Shown here piece by piece: positions 8,381-16,914 of a stretch of 64,000 bases of DNA (positions are counted from its first letter, which is position 1; each line of letters begins with the position of its first letter). Both the position numbers and the translations under genes were made by a program. Source of the DNA: JACVRW01 sp963808545 (lineage in GTDB: Bacteria > Actinomycetota > Thermoleophilia > Solirubrobacterales > Thermoleophilaceae); NCBI GenBank assembly GCA_963808545.1, contig CAWEGB010000011.1:1-64000 (forward strand), given 5' to 3'. The notes beneath the pieces were generated by a model that did no database searches, was not told the origin of the DNA, and saw only the letters and a list, made by a program, of their open reading frames with translations.

Positions 8381-8823
8381 CCGCGCCGCGGCTCCGGCTC
8401 GAACTCAGGCTCAGCGGCGGGGGCCACACCGCGATCGGGCAGCGCCTCGAGCGCCTCCTCCGCCGTGCGCCGCGTCACGAACTCCGCCGCCAGACCGTCC
8501 ACGACCCTGATCGCGTGCCCGAAGCGCATGTCGACCTCCACGCCGCTGTCCACCCCGGTGGCCCGGAACCGGATCGCCGCGGCCACCCAGTCACCGGCTT
8601 CCTCCATGCTCTCGATCTCGATGCGGAAGCGCTCCCACGGCTCGCGCAGCTGGGTCCAGAAGCGCTCGGCGCGCGCGTGGCCCCGATATACGGCCGCGAG
8701 GTCGGGGAAGACCCCCGAGGTACGGATCTCGATGTCGGGATGGAGCAGCTCGAGCCAGGCCCCGCAGTCGTCGGCGTTCCAGGCGTCGTAGCCGGCGCGA
8801 AGGAGCTCGGAGTTGGTGGGCAT
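8377..8823 (-). CDS. SnoaL-like / NTF2-fold protein
   Basis: A 148-residue alpha+beta-barrel protein of the NTF2-like superfamily: LLRAGYDAWNADDCGAWLELLHPDIEIRT is the usual opening (helix then strand), followed by YRGHARAERFW and FRATGVDSGVEVDMRFGHAIRVVDG. Such folds serve as small hydrolases, isomerases or binding proteins, and the sequence does not say which. The start was set at the ATG giving MPTNSELLRAGYD, preceded by GGGTGGG; the longer frame adds 14 residues of low similarity. The acidic Pro/Glu tail is probably disordered. Convergent with the VOC gene, overlapping it by four bases. Confidence 0.8.
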   Translation of the reverse strand: MPTNSELLRAGYDAWNADDCGAWLELLHPDIEIRTSGVFPDLAAVYRGHARAERFWTQLREPWERFRIEIESMEEAGDWVAAAIRFRATGVDSGVEVDMRFGHAIRVVDGLAAEFVTRRTAEEALEALPDRGVAPAAEPEFEPEPRRG

Positions 8824-8845
8824 GGCCCACCCAGCATCGCAAACG

Positions 8846-9110
8846 TCAGCCGAAGGTGAAGGCATAGCCGGAAACGCCGGGCGGGACCTCGAGCGTCAGT
8901 ACGTCTCGACCCGCGCGGCCAGCGGCGGCGCGAGCAGGCAGAGCCCGAAGCCGAGCAGCACCGCGATGGCGACGGTGCGCAGCAGGTCGCCGGGCAGCCC
9001 GAGCGCGTCGATCACGTACACCAGCGCCACCGTCGCGAAGGCGAACGACAGGGCGAGACCGCACACGCCACGAACGCAAAGATCATCAGCGCAGCCACAC
9101 CCCGGATTCT
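8846..9110 (-). pseudogene. remnant of a CcdA/DipZ-like thiol-disulfide transmembrane protein gene
   Basis: The gap 8824-9217 holds pieces of a CcdA-like gene in three frames. VAALMIFAFVA lies in one frame. GLALSFAFATVALVYVIDAL through LLGFGLCLLAPPLAARVE lies in a second. DVLTLEVPPGVSGYAFTFG, ending at 8846, lies in a third. The first two match the last helices of a CcdA-type membrane domain. The last resembles, from memory, the extreme C terminus of DipZ-type CcdA-thioredoxin fusions (the YAFTFG ending). The thioredoxin part would be missing, so a large internal deletion plus frameshifts are inferred. Confidence 0.5.
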
Positions 9111-9217
9111 GATGACGGGCGCTTACGAGTTCATTACGCGACATCCGCGAGGCCGCGTAATGGAGTCGTAAGGACGGCGACTGATACTGAGCCCCTCACC
9201 CGAGACGAGGAGAAGCA

Positions 9218-9748
9218 GTGTTCCGGTTGACCCTTGCCTGCCTTGCCGCCGCCGCAGTCCTGGCGAGCTGCGGCGACGACGGCGAAACGAGCCAGGCGGC
9301 CGACGGCGACCCGAGCCCGAACGCCTCAGCCGAGCAGGACGCCACCGCGAGCGAGGCGACAGCCGCGCCGCCGAAGGCCAAGCCGGCCAGGAAGGGCGCA
9401 ATCGTGAGGGTGGTGGACTCGCAGTTCGGGCGGGTCGTGGCCGATCGCCAGGGCGAGGCGCTCTATCTGTTCGACAAGGAGCAGGGCCGGCGTAGCCGCT
9501 GTTACGGCGAATGCGCGGAGGTGTGGCCTCCGCTGCTGGCCAAGGGCAAGCCACGCGCGGGCAGCGGCGCGCGCAGGGACCTCCTGGGGACCACCCGCCG
9601 GCGCAATGGCAAGCTTCAGGTGACCTACGCGGGCCACCCGCTCTACTACTTCGTCGACGACTCGCCCGGCCAGATCCTCTGCCACAACGTGGCCGAGTTC
9701 GGGGGTCTGTGGCTGGTGGTCAAGCCCAACGGCACGGCGGTGACCTGA
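9218..9748 (+). CDS. lipoprotein of the conserved Yx(F/W/Y)xxD family (COG4315-like)
   Basis: An exported lipoprotein of 176 residues. The signal peptide ends in the lipobox LASC, with Cys18 the lipidation site. A 40-residue Ala/Pro/Glu linker follows. The mature domain carries two copies of the family repeat: EALYLFDKEQGRRSRCYGEC with CAEVWPPLL, and HPLYYFVDDSPG followed by CHNVAEFGGLWLVV. These match the secreted-repeat lipoprotein family known by its Yx(F/W/Y)xxD motif. Function in that family is not established; a role at the cell surface or in redox is sometimes proposed. A GAGGAGAAG ribosome-binding site precedes the GTG start. Confidence 0.85.
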   Translation: MFRLTLACLAAAAVLASCGDDGETSQAADGDPSPNASAEQDATASEATAAPPKAKPARKGAIVRVVDSQFGRVVADRQGEALYLFDKEQGRRSRCYGECAEVWPPLLAKGKPRAGSGARRDLLGTTRRRNGKLQVTYAGHPLYYFVDDSPGQILCHNVAEFGGLWLVVKPNGTAVT

Positions 9749-9970
9749 GCTTCAGCGGTAGTCGGAATTGGGATAGGTGAACCGGCGACCGGCCTCCCAC
9801 TCGCCGTGCTGGTTGCCGTGGGCCGTGGATGCTCGCCCAGCGTCGACTTGAGCAGGTCGGGCGAGGTCCAGGAGGTTCCAGCGCTCAGGAAGCGTCGTGT
9901 TGCGGGTGATCGAAGTCGTAGTCTCCTGCCCGCCGTATACCGGCTGGCGAGGCGTTACGCCGGGGGCGGG
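9749..9970. other. unassigned 222-base gap with possible coding debris
   Basis: No gene could be supported. On the minus strand one frame ending at 9752 reads ...HGEWEAGRRFTYPNSDYR then stop, which looks protein-like but could not be assigned to a family. Together with the two decayed fragments upstream it may be another gene remnant. Confidence 0.25.
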
Positions 9971-10207
9971 TCAGCCGGGGGCGGGACGCCTGATCTCGAG
10001 GAACTCGGGCCAGTCTCCGGCCTCGGCGTCGAGCGCATCCTGGAGCGCCCCGTACGCCTCCTCCGGAGTCGCATTGTCGAGCCAGAACTGGGCCGTCCGG
10101 CCGTCGCGGACCGAGGACGTCTCGAGCCGGGCTCCGGCCGCCGCGAGTAGCTGGTCGGCCTGCTCCCCGGCCTGCAGGATCTCCACTTCGACCACTCCGA
10201 CGGGCAT
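9971..10207 (-). CDS. small hypothetical protein
   Basis: A 78-residue acidic protein beginning MPVGVVEVEILQAGEQADQL and ending FLEIRRPAPG, with alternating strand and helix character. No signal, membrane segment or known motif was seen. It lies 38 bases downstream of the sulfatase-like gene on the same strand and could be cotranscribed with it. Codon use (G/C at third positions) fits a real gene. Function unknown. Confidence 0.6.
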   Translation of the reverse strand: MPVGVVEVEILQAGEQADQLLAAAGARLETSSVRDGRTAQFWLDNATPEEAYGALQDALDAEAGDWPEFLEIRRPAPG

Positions 10208-10245
10208 GGCCCGGACCCTAGCGAGCTACGTGGGCGATCCGTTGG

Positions 10246-11718
10246 TCAGAACGGATACGTGGGCAGCGAGCCGGCGCGCGAGCGTACCGCGCGCTCCAGG
10301 CGCCGGGCCACGGCCCGGTGAGCCGAGGCCACGTTGCGACGCTCGGCGGGATCGCGGCGGCTGTCGAACAGCTCTGGGCCCGAGCCGTCGTTGGCGCCGA
10401 ACGCGGCCCAGTCGCCGTTGCGCGCGTACCAGCTGTTGCCGTACCCGCCCCACGCGTAGTCGCGGTCGGCCGGGGCCCTGCCCTCGAACAGGCGGGACAG
10501 ATCGGCTCCGTCCATTCCCCGCGGCACGGGCACGCCCGCCATCGACAGGACCGTGGGACCCACGTCGTGGGTCGAGGCGAACCAGCTGCTGCGCTCGCCG
10601 GCCCGGCGGCCGCCCGGGTCGACCACTATCAGCGGCACGCGGATGAGCGCCGGATGCAGCATGTTGCCGGTCTTGCCGGTGTAGCCGTACTCGCCGAGAT
10701 AGAAGCCGTGATCGGAGACGAGCACCACCACGGTCTCGCGTGCGAGGCGAAGGCCATGCAGGCGATCCAGGAATACCCCGAGCCAGCGGTCGGTCATGGT
10801 CACCTCGGCCGCGTAGAGCGCCTTCATGCGGTCGAGCAGCACCAGGTCGGGTCCGTCGAGATAACGCGAGACCGGCGCGTAGTAGGGCCGGGCCGGCTCG
10901 GGTCCGCGGTAGTCCGGATCGCCGTACATGTCCACGTAGCGCCGCGGCGGGGTCCACGGCTCGTGCGGCTCGAAGGTGTCGACCACGAGCGCGAACGGCC
11001 GCTCGCGCTTCGCGGCGCGCTCGAGGACCTCGGTGGCGTCACGGAACACGCGCGCGGCGAACGAGCGCGTCTCGTCGTGGGAGTAGCGGCCGTTCGCGAG
11101 GTAGCGGCGGATCCGGTCGCGCATGTCGGGGTCGTCGAGCGCGGGCGGCAGCCAGTGGCGCAGCTCGGCTTCGGACACCCCCGCCGCGGTCCCGCCGATC
11201 TGCCCGCCGCGGCGCCTGAACAGGTTGAAGCTGCGCCGGAACGGGCCGTACGGAGCCGAGAAGCCGAGCGAGGTGTTGTCGGTGGCGTAGGCCGTCCACC
11301 AGCCGGCACGGCGCAGCGCGCTGGTGAACGTGGTGTCGACGTTCGCCACCGGCGCCCACCCCGGCTCGGCCAGTAGTCCCGAGTAGGGGCGCCAGCCGCG
11401 GAAGGGAAACACCCGCCGGCCGGTGAGGATGGAGCGCCGGGCCGGCACCGTGGGCATGGCCTCGGGGTGAAAGCGGGTGAAGCTCAGCCCGTCCCGAGCG
11501 AGCGCGTCGATGTTGGGCGTTCGCGCGCGCTTGCCGTAGACGTGATCGGCGCGGAGCGTGTCGACGATGATCACCACCACGTTTGGCGCATCGGGCTTTG
11601 ACCCGGGCTTGCCCCCGCCGCTGCAGCCGGCCTGTCCGACCGCCAGCAGCCCGCCCACGACGGCGGCCGAGCTGCCTGCCTGCGCCATGAACCTCCGGCG
11701 CGTCTGCTTCTCGCTCAT
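10246..11718 (-). CDS. sulfatase/alkaline-phosphatase-superfamily lipoprotein with Thr in place of catalytic Cys/Ser
   Basis: A 490-residue exported hydrolase-like protein. The N terminus has a Tat-type RRRFMAQAG motif, a hydrophobic stretch and a lipobox-like GQAGC. The metal-binding VDTLRADHV (about 52-60) and VSDHGFYLGEYGYTGK are typical of sulfatases. The CxPxR/SxPxR activation motif reads T-V-P-A-R (Thr90), however, so no formylglycine can form. Thr nucleophiles occur in the same superfamily in LtaS-type and ethanolamine-phosphate transferases, so a phospho-group transferase or hydrolase is at least as likely as a sulfatase. It follows a secreted propeller-like protein gene by 13 bases. 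Confidence 0.85.
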   Translation of the reverse strand: MSEKQTRRRFMAQAGSSAAVVGGLLAVGQAGCSGGGKPGSKPDAPNVVVIIVDTLRADHVYGKRARTPNIDALARDGLSFTRFHPEAMPTVPARRSILTGRRVFPFRGWRPYSGLLAEPGWAPVANVDTTFTSALRRAGWWTAYATDNTSLGFSAPYGPFRRSFNLFRRRGGQIGGTAAGVSEAELRHWLPPALDDPDMRDRIRRYLANGRYSHDETRSFAARVFRDATEVLERAAKRERPFALVVDTFEPHEPWTPPRRYVDMYGDPDYRGPEPARPYYAPVSRYLDGPDLVLLDRMKALYAAEVTMTDRWLGVFLDRLHGLRLARETVVVLVSDHGFYLGEYGYTGKTGNMLHPALIRVPLIVVDPGGRRAGERSSWFASTHDVGPTVLSMAGVPVPRGMDGADLSRLFEGRAPADRDYAWGGYGNSWYARNGDWAAFGANDGSGPELFDSRRDPAERRNVASAHRAVARRLERAVRSRAGSLPTYPF

Positions 11719-11731
11719 GCGCCGGGCGCGC

Positions 11732-13555
11732 TCAGCCGCGCCGCTTGACCCGCCTGAGCAGCGTGAAGCGCGCCCGGTCGGGGCTCGACCGGTTACCCGC
11801 GCTGTCGGTGGCGGTCAGGGTCAGCCGGTACCGGCCCGGCCTGAGCGTGGTGCGGCGGCTGACCCGGCCGGCGAAGCGGATCCGCCGGGCGCCCGCGGCC
11901 ACCGAGCGGGTGAGCGAGCCCCGCCGGACGCTCACGAAGCGCGTGCAGCGCGGCCGGCCCCGGTTCTGCCGGGTGGCCCGGCGACAGCGGCCACCCACGC
12001 GCCGGCCGGCCCGCGCCCGGCTGAAGCTCAGCCTGGCCCGCGCGGCCTCGGACAGGCGGAAGCGGATGGTGGTGCCGGTCTTGACGACCGCGGCGCTCGG
12101 CAGCGCGCGGCCGATCCGGAAGCGCCTGCGCGACAGCCGCAGGCCGGTGACGCGCGGCCGGGTGACGTCGCGCGGCGCGGGCTGGGGCGCAGTCCCCGCG
12201 GGCCGCGGCAGGTCCACCACCGCCGCCACGATCCGCGTGGTGGCCGCGGCTCCCTGGACGAACACCGCCGCCGCGAAGCCACCCGCACCGGCGGCGGTCT
12301 CCACGCCGCCCGCGACCGCGCCGAACGCCGGATCCGACAGCGTCAGCTCCGGCCTCAGCCCGCCCAGCGTGGCGCGCGCCAGCGCGCGCCTGTCCGCGCC
12401 GCCGCCCGGATCCTGGTTCCAGGCCACGAGGCCCGAGCCGTTCTCGCTGATGGCCGGCGAGCCGAGCGGCGCGCCGTTGTTGGCCGCGGTGTTGACCAGC
12501 GTGCCCTTGGTCCACTTGCCGGCGCTCAGAGTGGCCGCCTCGAACGGGTTGGTGAGGTTGCCGTAGTGGGTGACCAGACCCTGGCCCGCGGGATTGACGT
12601 CGATGCGCTGATAGTCGCGGCCCTCGGGGGGCGGGTCGGGCATGCCGTCGACCAGCTGGTAGGGGCCGAACGCGTTCCCGGTGAACGGTCGAGCGATAGC
12701 TCGGTGCTTGGTCATGTTGTTGTAGATGAAGTTCTGCCGGAACACGACCCAGGCCGTGCCGGAGGCAGCGATGCCGACGTCCGGCTGGTCGGCGGCCACG
12801 ACGCCCATGCCGTACGGCTGAGCCCCGGGAAGCGAGGGCAGGGCCGCACCGGCGGCCGGGCCGGCGCTGGTCCCGGTGAATCGGCGTGCCACCGTCTCGA
12901 CGGTGCTGCCGGCGTCCCCTTCGCCCCAGGCGGCCACCGCCGACGCCCCGTCGGGGGCGGTGGCCAAACGAGCCTCGTGGTTGCTCGCGTCGCCCGCGTT
13001 GACGGCGGGATCTGCGTTCAGTTCGCCCGCGCCCACCTGCGCCCAGGCCGCGCCGTCCAGGCGCCAGGCGACCACGTCGGCGTTGTCGCTCGAGATCACG
13101 TAGCCGTTGCCGTCGGGGGCGAGATCGACGTTGCCGTACCGCCCCGCGGCCTGGATGACCTGGGGCGGGCCGAAGGGCGCTCCCCCGCTCGGGCTCACGC
13201 GCGCCACCACCACCGTGGCGGAGCGGAAGGTCACCACCGTCTTGCCTCCGTTGGCGACGGCGATCCGGGGAGCCTCCGAGACCTCGTTCGAGCCCGGGTC
13301 GACCTGCTGGGGCGGGCTCCAGGCGCCGTTCACCAGGCGCGACACGAAGGGATGGTCCTCGCCGTCGACCGTCTTCAGGTAGACGAGCGCGGCGCTGCCG
13401 TCCGGGGCCACGTCGATCCGGGGCAGGACCGGGCCGACGGTGGCGCTGGGGCCGTCGATCGCGACCCCGGGCAGGATGGCCGCCGCGGCCGGCGACACGA
13501 ACGCGAGGGCGGCTAGGCACGTGAGTACGGCGGTCAGCTTCGTCTTCATGGCCAT
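11732..13555 (-). CDS. secreted propeller-like repeat protein
   Basis: An exported protein of 607 residues. ATG at 13555 gives MAMKTKLTAVL and a signal peptide ending SPAAAA; a second ATG lies two codons later. The mature part consists of repeated strands around DVAPDGSAALVYL, RIAVANGGKTVV, DLAPDGNGYV, ATAPDGASAVAAW and NPAGQGLVTHY, a pattern typical of beta-propeller blades. The C-terminal 130 residues are Arg-rich (TGLRLSRRRFRIGRAL, TLRPGRYRLTLTATDSAGN) and resemble Ig-like modules seen at the end of cell-surface proteins. Role unknown; extracellular binding is the best guess. Confidence 0.8.
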   Translation of the reverse strand: MAMKTKLTAVLTCLAALAFVSPAAAAILPGVAIDGPSATVGPVLPRIDVAPDGSAALVYLKTVDGEDHPFVSRLVNGAWSPPQQVDPGSNEVSEAPRIAVANGGKTVVTFRSATVVVARVSPSGGAPFGPPQVIQAAGRYGNVDLAPDGNGYVISSDNADVVAWRLDGAAWAQVGAGELNADPAVNAGDASNHEARLATAPDGASAVAAWGEGDAGSTVETVARRFTGTSAGPAAGAALPSLPGAQPYGMGVVAADQPDVGIAASGTAWVVFRQNFIYNNMTKHRAIARPFTGNAFGPYQLVDGMPDPPPEGRDYQRIDVNPAGQGLVTHYGNLTNPFEAATLSAGKWTKGTLVNTAANNGAPLGSPAISENGSGLVAWNQDPGGGADRRALARATLGGLRPELTLSDPAFGAVAGGVETAAGAGGFAAAVFVQGAAATTRIVAAVVDLPRPAGTAPQPAPRDVTRPRVTGLRLSRRRFRIGRALPSAAVVKTGTTIRFRLSEAARARLSFSRARAGRRVGGRCRRATRQNRGRPRCTRFVSVRRGSLTRSVAAGARRIRFAGRVSRRTTLRPGRYRLTLTATDSAGNRSSPDRARFTLLRRVKRRG

Positions 13556-13580
13556 GGATCGCGGGGCGGGCCCGCCGAGC

Positions 13581-13985
13581 CTAACCGAGGGCCCGGTCGA
13601 GGGCCTCGTTGACCAGCTCGTCGGCGCGCTCGTTCTGCTCCCGGCGCACCGAGCGCACCGCCCAGGAGTCGAAGCCGCGCAGCTCGCGCATGGACTCGAG
13701 GAAGAGCGGCTTGAGCCCGGCGTGCTTGACCTTGTACTCGCCGCCGATCTGACGGGCCACCAGCTCGGAGTCGTTGACCACCTCGACCTCGGTCGCCCCC
13801 AGGTCGCGGGCGAGCTCGAGGCCCAGCAGCAGGGCGCGGTACTCGGCGACGTTGTTGGTGGCCTCTCCGATGTAGGCGTTGCGCTCGCCGAGAGCGTCTC
13901 CGTCGGGGCTGGTCGCCACGGCGGCCACCGCGGCGGGACCGGGGTTTCCACGCGCCCCGCCGTCGACGTGGACCGTGACCCTCAC
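13581..13985 (-). CDS. RNase HI-like ribonuclease
   Basis: A 134-residue stand-alone RNase HI domain expected to cut RNA in RNA-DNA hybrids. All four catalytic acids are visible: Asp in VHVDGGARGNPGP, Glu in NNVAEYRALL, Asp in VVNDSELVARQ and Asp in NERADELVNEA. GTG at 13985 was chosen because it overlaps the upstream TGA as GTGA. The longer frame adds 25 Arg-rich residues from the neighbouring gene. RNase HII is encoded separately at 37 kb, so the cell has both types. Confidence 0.9.
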   Translation of the reverse strand: MRVTVHVDGGARGNPGPAAVAAVATSPDGDALGERNAYIGEATNNVAEYRALLLGLELARDLGATEVEVVNDSELVARQIGGEYKVKHAGLKPLFLESMRELRGFDSWAVRSVRREQNERADELVNEALDRALG

Positions 13986-14758
13986 CGGGCCGAGGAGCCT
14001 TCGCCTCCCACGGTCGCGCCCGCGACCACTCGTCCGTCGGCGTCGAGGCTCGCGTTCCACTGGCGCAGCCCCTCGTCCAGCTCGTCGATCTCGTCGCCCT
14101 TGTCGAGCAGCTCGGCGGGGTCTGCCTCCGCACCGAGGTCCACGCGGTAGCGGTACCAGGACAGCTCCCAGGCCACCAGCAGCGAGACGAAGCTCGGCTG
14201 CTCGGCGACGGGCTGGACGCTCACCCAGGCCGGCCCGAGCGTGCGAGCCAGGCCGGCGACCGTGCGGGCGTGGGCGGAGCCGTTGAACAGCTCCATGGCG
14301 CGATCGATCCTGGCCTCGGCGGTGCTGGGGACGGCTCGCACGTGACGCGGATCCTGTGGCCGGGGGCGCTCGCGCGGAGCGGGCGCCGTGGCCTCATCGG
14401 CCTGGTGGTGCTCGCCGGTGTCGTAGCTGTCCTCCTGGGAAGCCGACCCCGCGCCGGCCTCCGGGGAGTAGGAACGCTCCCCCTCTGAGGCGCGCAGCGA
14501 CTCCGCCGGGCGCCGGCGACGCAGGCGTCCGAACACCCCGCGGCCGGGCTCGTTGCGCGGCATGCGGGCCGGAAGGTCGCCGGCCGCCGACTCGCGGATC
14601 CAGCCGTGGTGCTGCGCGCGCACCGCGCACAGGTCACAGACCCGGTGGCGTGCCCCGCCGGGGGCGAGATACCACTCGGCGCGCTCTCCCTTGAGAATGG
14701 TACGGCCGCAGACGTCGCAGTTGACGACGTCGTGAACGGGCCTCAGCTCCTTCTTCAC
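13982..14758 (-). CDS. hypothetical zinc-ribbon protein
   Basis: A 258-residue protein of unknown function. The N terminus has two CxxC pairs (Cys14/Cys17 in CDVCGR, Cys41/Cys44 in CDLCAV) that form a probable zinc ribbon. A low-complexity, charged middle (about 75-145) precedes a C-terminal helical and strand domain beginning RIDRAMELFNGSAHARTVAGL. That domain contains WELSWYRYRVDLG and an acidic DKGDEIDELDEGL segment. It is translationally coupled to the RNase HI-like gene through a GTGA overlap, hinting at a nucleic-acid-related job, but this is inference. Confidence 0.8.
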   Translation of the reverse strand: MKKELRPVHDVVNCDVCGRTILKGERAEWYLAPGGARHRVCDLCAVRAQHHGWIRESAAGDLPARMPRNEPGRGVFGRLRRRRPAESLRASEGERSYSPEAGAGSASQEDSYDTGEHHQADEATAPAPRERPRPQDPRHVRAVPSTAEARIDRAMELFNGSAHARTVAGLARTLGPAWVSVQPVAEQPSFVSLLVAWELSWYRYRVDLGAEADPAELLDKGDEIDELDEGLRQWNASLDADGRVVAGATVGGEGSSAR

Positions 14759-14804
14759 GGGCCCGATGATAGGGGCACCCCGGCGAGCTCCGCGAGATCG
14801 ACAG

Positions 14805-16880
14805 CTAGGCCTTCACGGCCTCCTTCTCCTGCTCGGCCTGCGCCACCACCTGCTGCGCCACGTGTCCGGGCACCTGCTCGTAGCGGGCAAGCTCCATCGT
14901 GTACTCGCCCTGGCCGCCGGTGATGGCGCGCAGGTCCGGCGCGTACTCCAAGAGCTCGGCCATCGGCACCTCGGCCCTGACCTCGGTCACCGAGCCGGCG
15001 GGCTCCATGCCGAGTGGGCGGCCGCGCCGGGAGTTGAGGTCGCCGATCACATCGCCCACCGACTCCTCGGGCACGGTCACGACCACGGTCATGATCGGCT
15101 CCATCAGCGTGGGCTGGGCGTTCTCCATCGCGTCCTTGAAGGCCATCGAGCCCGCGATCTTGAAGGCCATCTCCGACGAGTCGACCGAGTGGTGCTGGCC
15201 GTCGAACACGGTCACCCGCACGTCGCGCACCGGAAAGCCGGCGACGGTTCCGCTGCGCATGGCCTCCACCACGCCCTTCTCGACCGCCGGGATGAAGCCG
15301 CCCGGGATCACGCCACCTTTGATCGCGTTCACGAACTCGAAGCCGCTGCCCTGCTCGACCGGCTCGATCTCGATGTGGCAGTCGGCGAACTGCCCGCGGC
15401 CGCCGGTCTGCTTCTTGTAGCGCGCGTGCGCCTTGGCGCTCGACCTGATCGCCTCGCGGTAGGGCACGTGAGGAGGGTGCAACTCGACCTCGGCCCCGAA
15501 GCGCTCCCTCATGCGCTCGACGATCACCTCGACGTGGATCTGGCTGATCCCCGCCAGGATCTGCTCGCCGGTCTGGGTGTCGCGGTGGAAGTCGATGGTG
15601 GGGTCCTCCTCCTGCAGCCGGCGCAGTGCCTGGCCCATCTTCTCCTCGTCCCCCTTCGCCTTGGCCTCGATCGCGAAGGCCATCACCGGGCGCGGCATGG
15701 CGGGCAGCGCCAGCGGGATCTCCGCGTCCTTACCGGCCAGGACGTCGCCCGCCCGCGTCTCCTTCAGCTTGGCCACAGCGCCGATGTCGCCCGGGCCGAA
15801 CTCGTCCGCGTGCTCGTTCTCCTTGCCCTGCGGCACCAGCAGCTGGCCGATGCGCTCCTTGACGTGCGCGCGGCAGTTGAAGACGTGTGCGTCGTGACCG
15901 AGCACTCCCTGGTAGACGCGGAAGAGGTTGACCCGTCCGGCGTAGGGGTCGGCCAGCGTCTTGAAGACGAAGGCGACCATGTCCTTCGACTCGTCGGGCT
16001 CGAGCATCACCCCGTCGAGGTCGATCGCTCCGCGCTTGGCCGGTGACGGCAGGTCGTCCACCAGCGCGTCCAGCAGGCGGTTGATGCCCAGGTTGCGCGT
16101 GGCCGCGCCGCAGGTGACCGGGAACACGTGTCCCTCGGTGACGCCGGTCTTGAGGGCCGAGACCGTCTCGTCGTGCGAGATCTCCTCACCTTCGAGGTAG
16201 CGCTCCATGAGAGCGTCGGAGACCTCGGCCACCTCGTCCATCAGCTTCTCCCGGTACTCCTGAGCCTGTTCGGCGAGGTGCTCGGGAATCTCGATCTCGG
16301 TGCAGTTGTCGCGCTCGGCGCCGTCGTAGCGGTAGGCCTTCATGTCGATCAGGTCGACCACGCCCTCGAGCTCGTGCTCGGCACCGATCGGGATCTCGGT
16401 GGCCACGACGTGCTGGCCGAAGGTGCTCTTGAGCGACTCGAGGCTACGGAAGAAGTCGGCGCGCTCGCGGTCGAGCATGTTCACGAACAGGATGCGGGCG
16501 AGGCCGAGCTCGGTGGCCCGCTCCCAGAGGCGGGTGGTGGTCACCTCGGCGCCCATCACGCCGTTGACCACGAAGACCGCGCCCTCCACCACGCGCAGGG
16601 CGGCCAGGGCGTCCGCCACGAAGCTGGGGTCGCCCGGAGTATCGATCAGGTTGATCTTTCGGTCCTCCCAGCGAAACGAGGAGAGGCTCGCCGAGATGGA
16701 CATCTGGCGCGCCTTCTCGTCGGGCGCCGAGTCGGAGATCGTCGATCCTTCGGCCACCGAGCCCAGGCGGTTGATCGCGCCCGCCTCGAACAGGAGTGCC
16801 TCGTTCACGGAGGTCTTCCCGCTGCCTCGGTGGCCCACCAACGCCACGTTGCGGATCCTCTTCGGCGATAGGTGCGCCAT
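14805..16880 (-). CDS. elongation factor G-like GTPase (EF-G paralogue)
   Basis: A 691-residue protein with all EF-G domains (GTPase, II, III, IV, V). The G motifs depart from true EF-G: G1 is GHRGSGKT (16-23), switch I reads EKARQMSIS instead of the ERGITI type, and G3 is DTPGDPSF (80-87), so Asp84 sits where the catalytic His normally does. G4 is NMLD. This matches the EF-G2/FusA2-like paralogue class, some members of which lack ribosome-stimulated GTPase activity. It is not a substitute for fusA, which is expected elsewhere with tuf. An AAGGGAGAG Shine-Dalgarno sequence precedes the ATG. Confidence 0.9.
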   Translation of the reverse strand: MAHLSPKRIRNVALVGHRGSGKTSVNEALLFEAGAINRLGSVAEGSTISDSAPDEKARQMSISASLSSFRWEDRKINLIDTPGDPSFVADALAALRVVEGAVFVVNGVMGAEVTTTRLWERATELGLARILFVNMLDRERADFFRSLESLKSTFGQHVVATEIPIGAEHELEGVVDLIDMKAYRYDGAERDNCTEIEIPEHLAEQAQEYREKLMDEVAEVSDALMERYLEGEEISHDETVSALKTGVTEGHVFPVTCGAATRNLGINRLLDALVDDLPSPAKRGAIDLDGVMLEPDESKDMVAFVFKTLADPYAGRVNLFRVYQGVLGHDAHVFNCRAHVKERIGQLLVPQGKENEHADEFGPGDIGAVAKLKETRAGDVLAGKDAEIPLALPAMPRPVMAFAIEAKAKGDEEKMGQALRRLQEEDPTIDFHRDTQTGEQILAGISQIHVEVIVERMRERFGAEVELHPPHVPYREAIRSSAKAHARYKKQTGGRGQFADCHIEIEPVEQGSGFEFVNAIKGGVIPGGFIPAVEKGVVEAMRSGTVAGFPVRDVRVTVFDGQHHSVDSSEMAFKIAGSMAFKDAMENAQPTLMEPIMTVVVTVPEESVGDVIGDLNSRRGRPLGMEPAGSVTEVRAEVPMAELLEYAPDLRAITGGQGEYTMELARYEQVPGHVAQQVVAQAEQEKEAVKA

Positions 16881-16914
16881 GACTCTCCCTTCGCTCGACA
16901 GCCGAAAAAGGAGC

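Noticed and set aside
9752..9960. Possible serine-hydrolase fragment (HGEWEAGRRFTYPNSDYR)
   Set aside because: Only a short segment looks protein-like; no catalytic motif and no family assignment could be supported.
14766..16046. 426-codon antisense frame opposite the EF-G-like gene
   Set aside because: Leu/His/Arg/Val-rich low-complexity product without motifs; shadow of codon bias.
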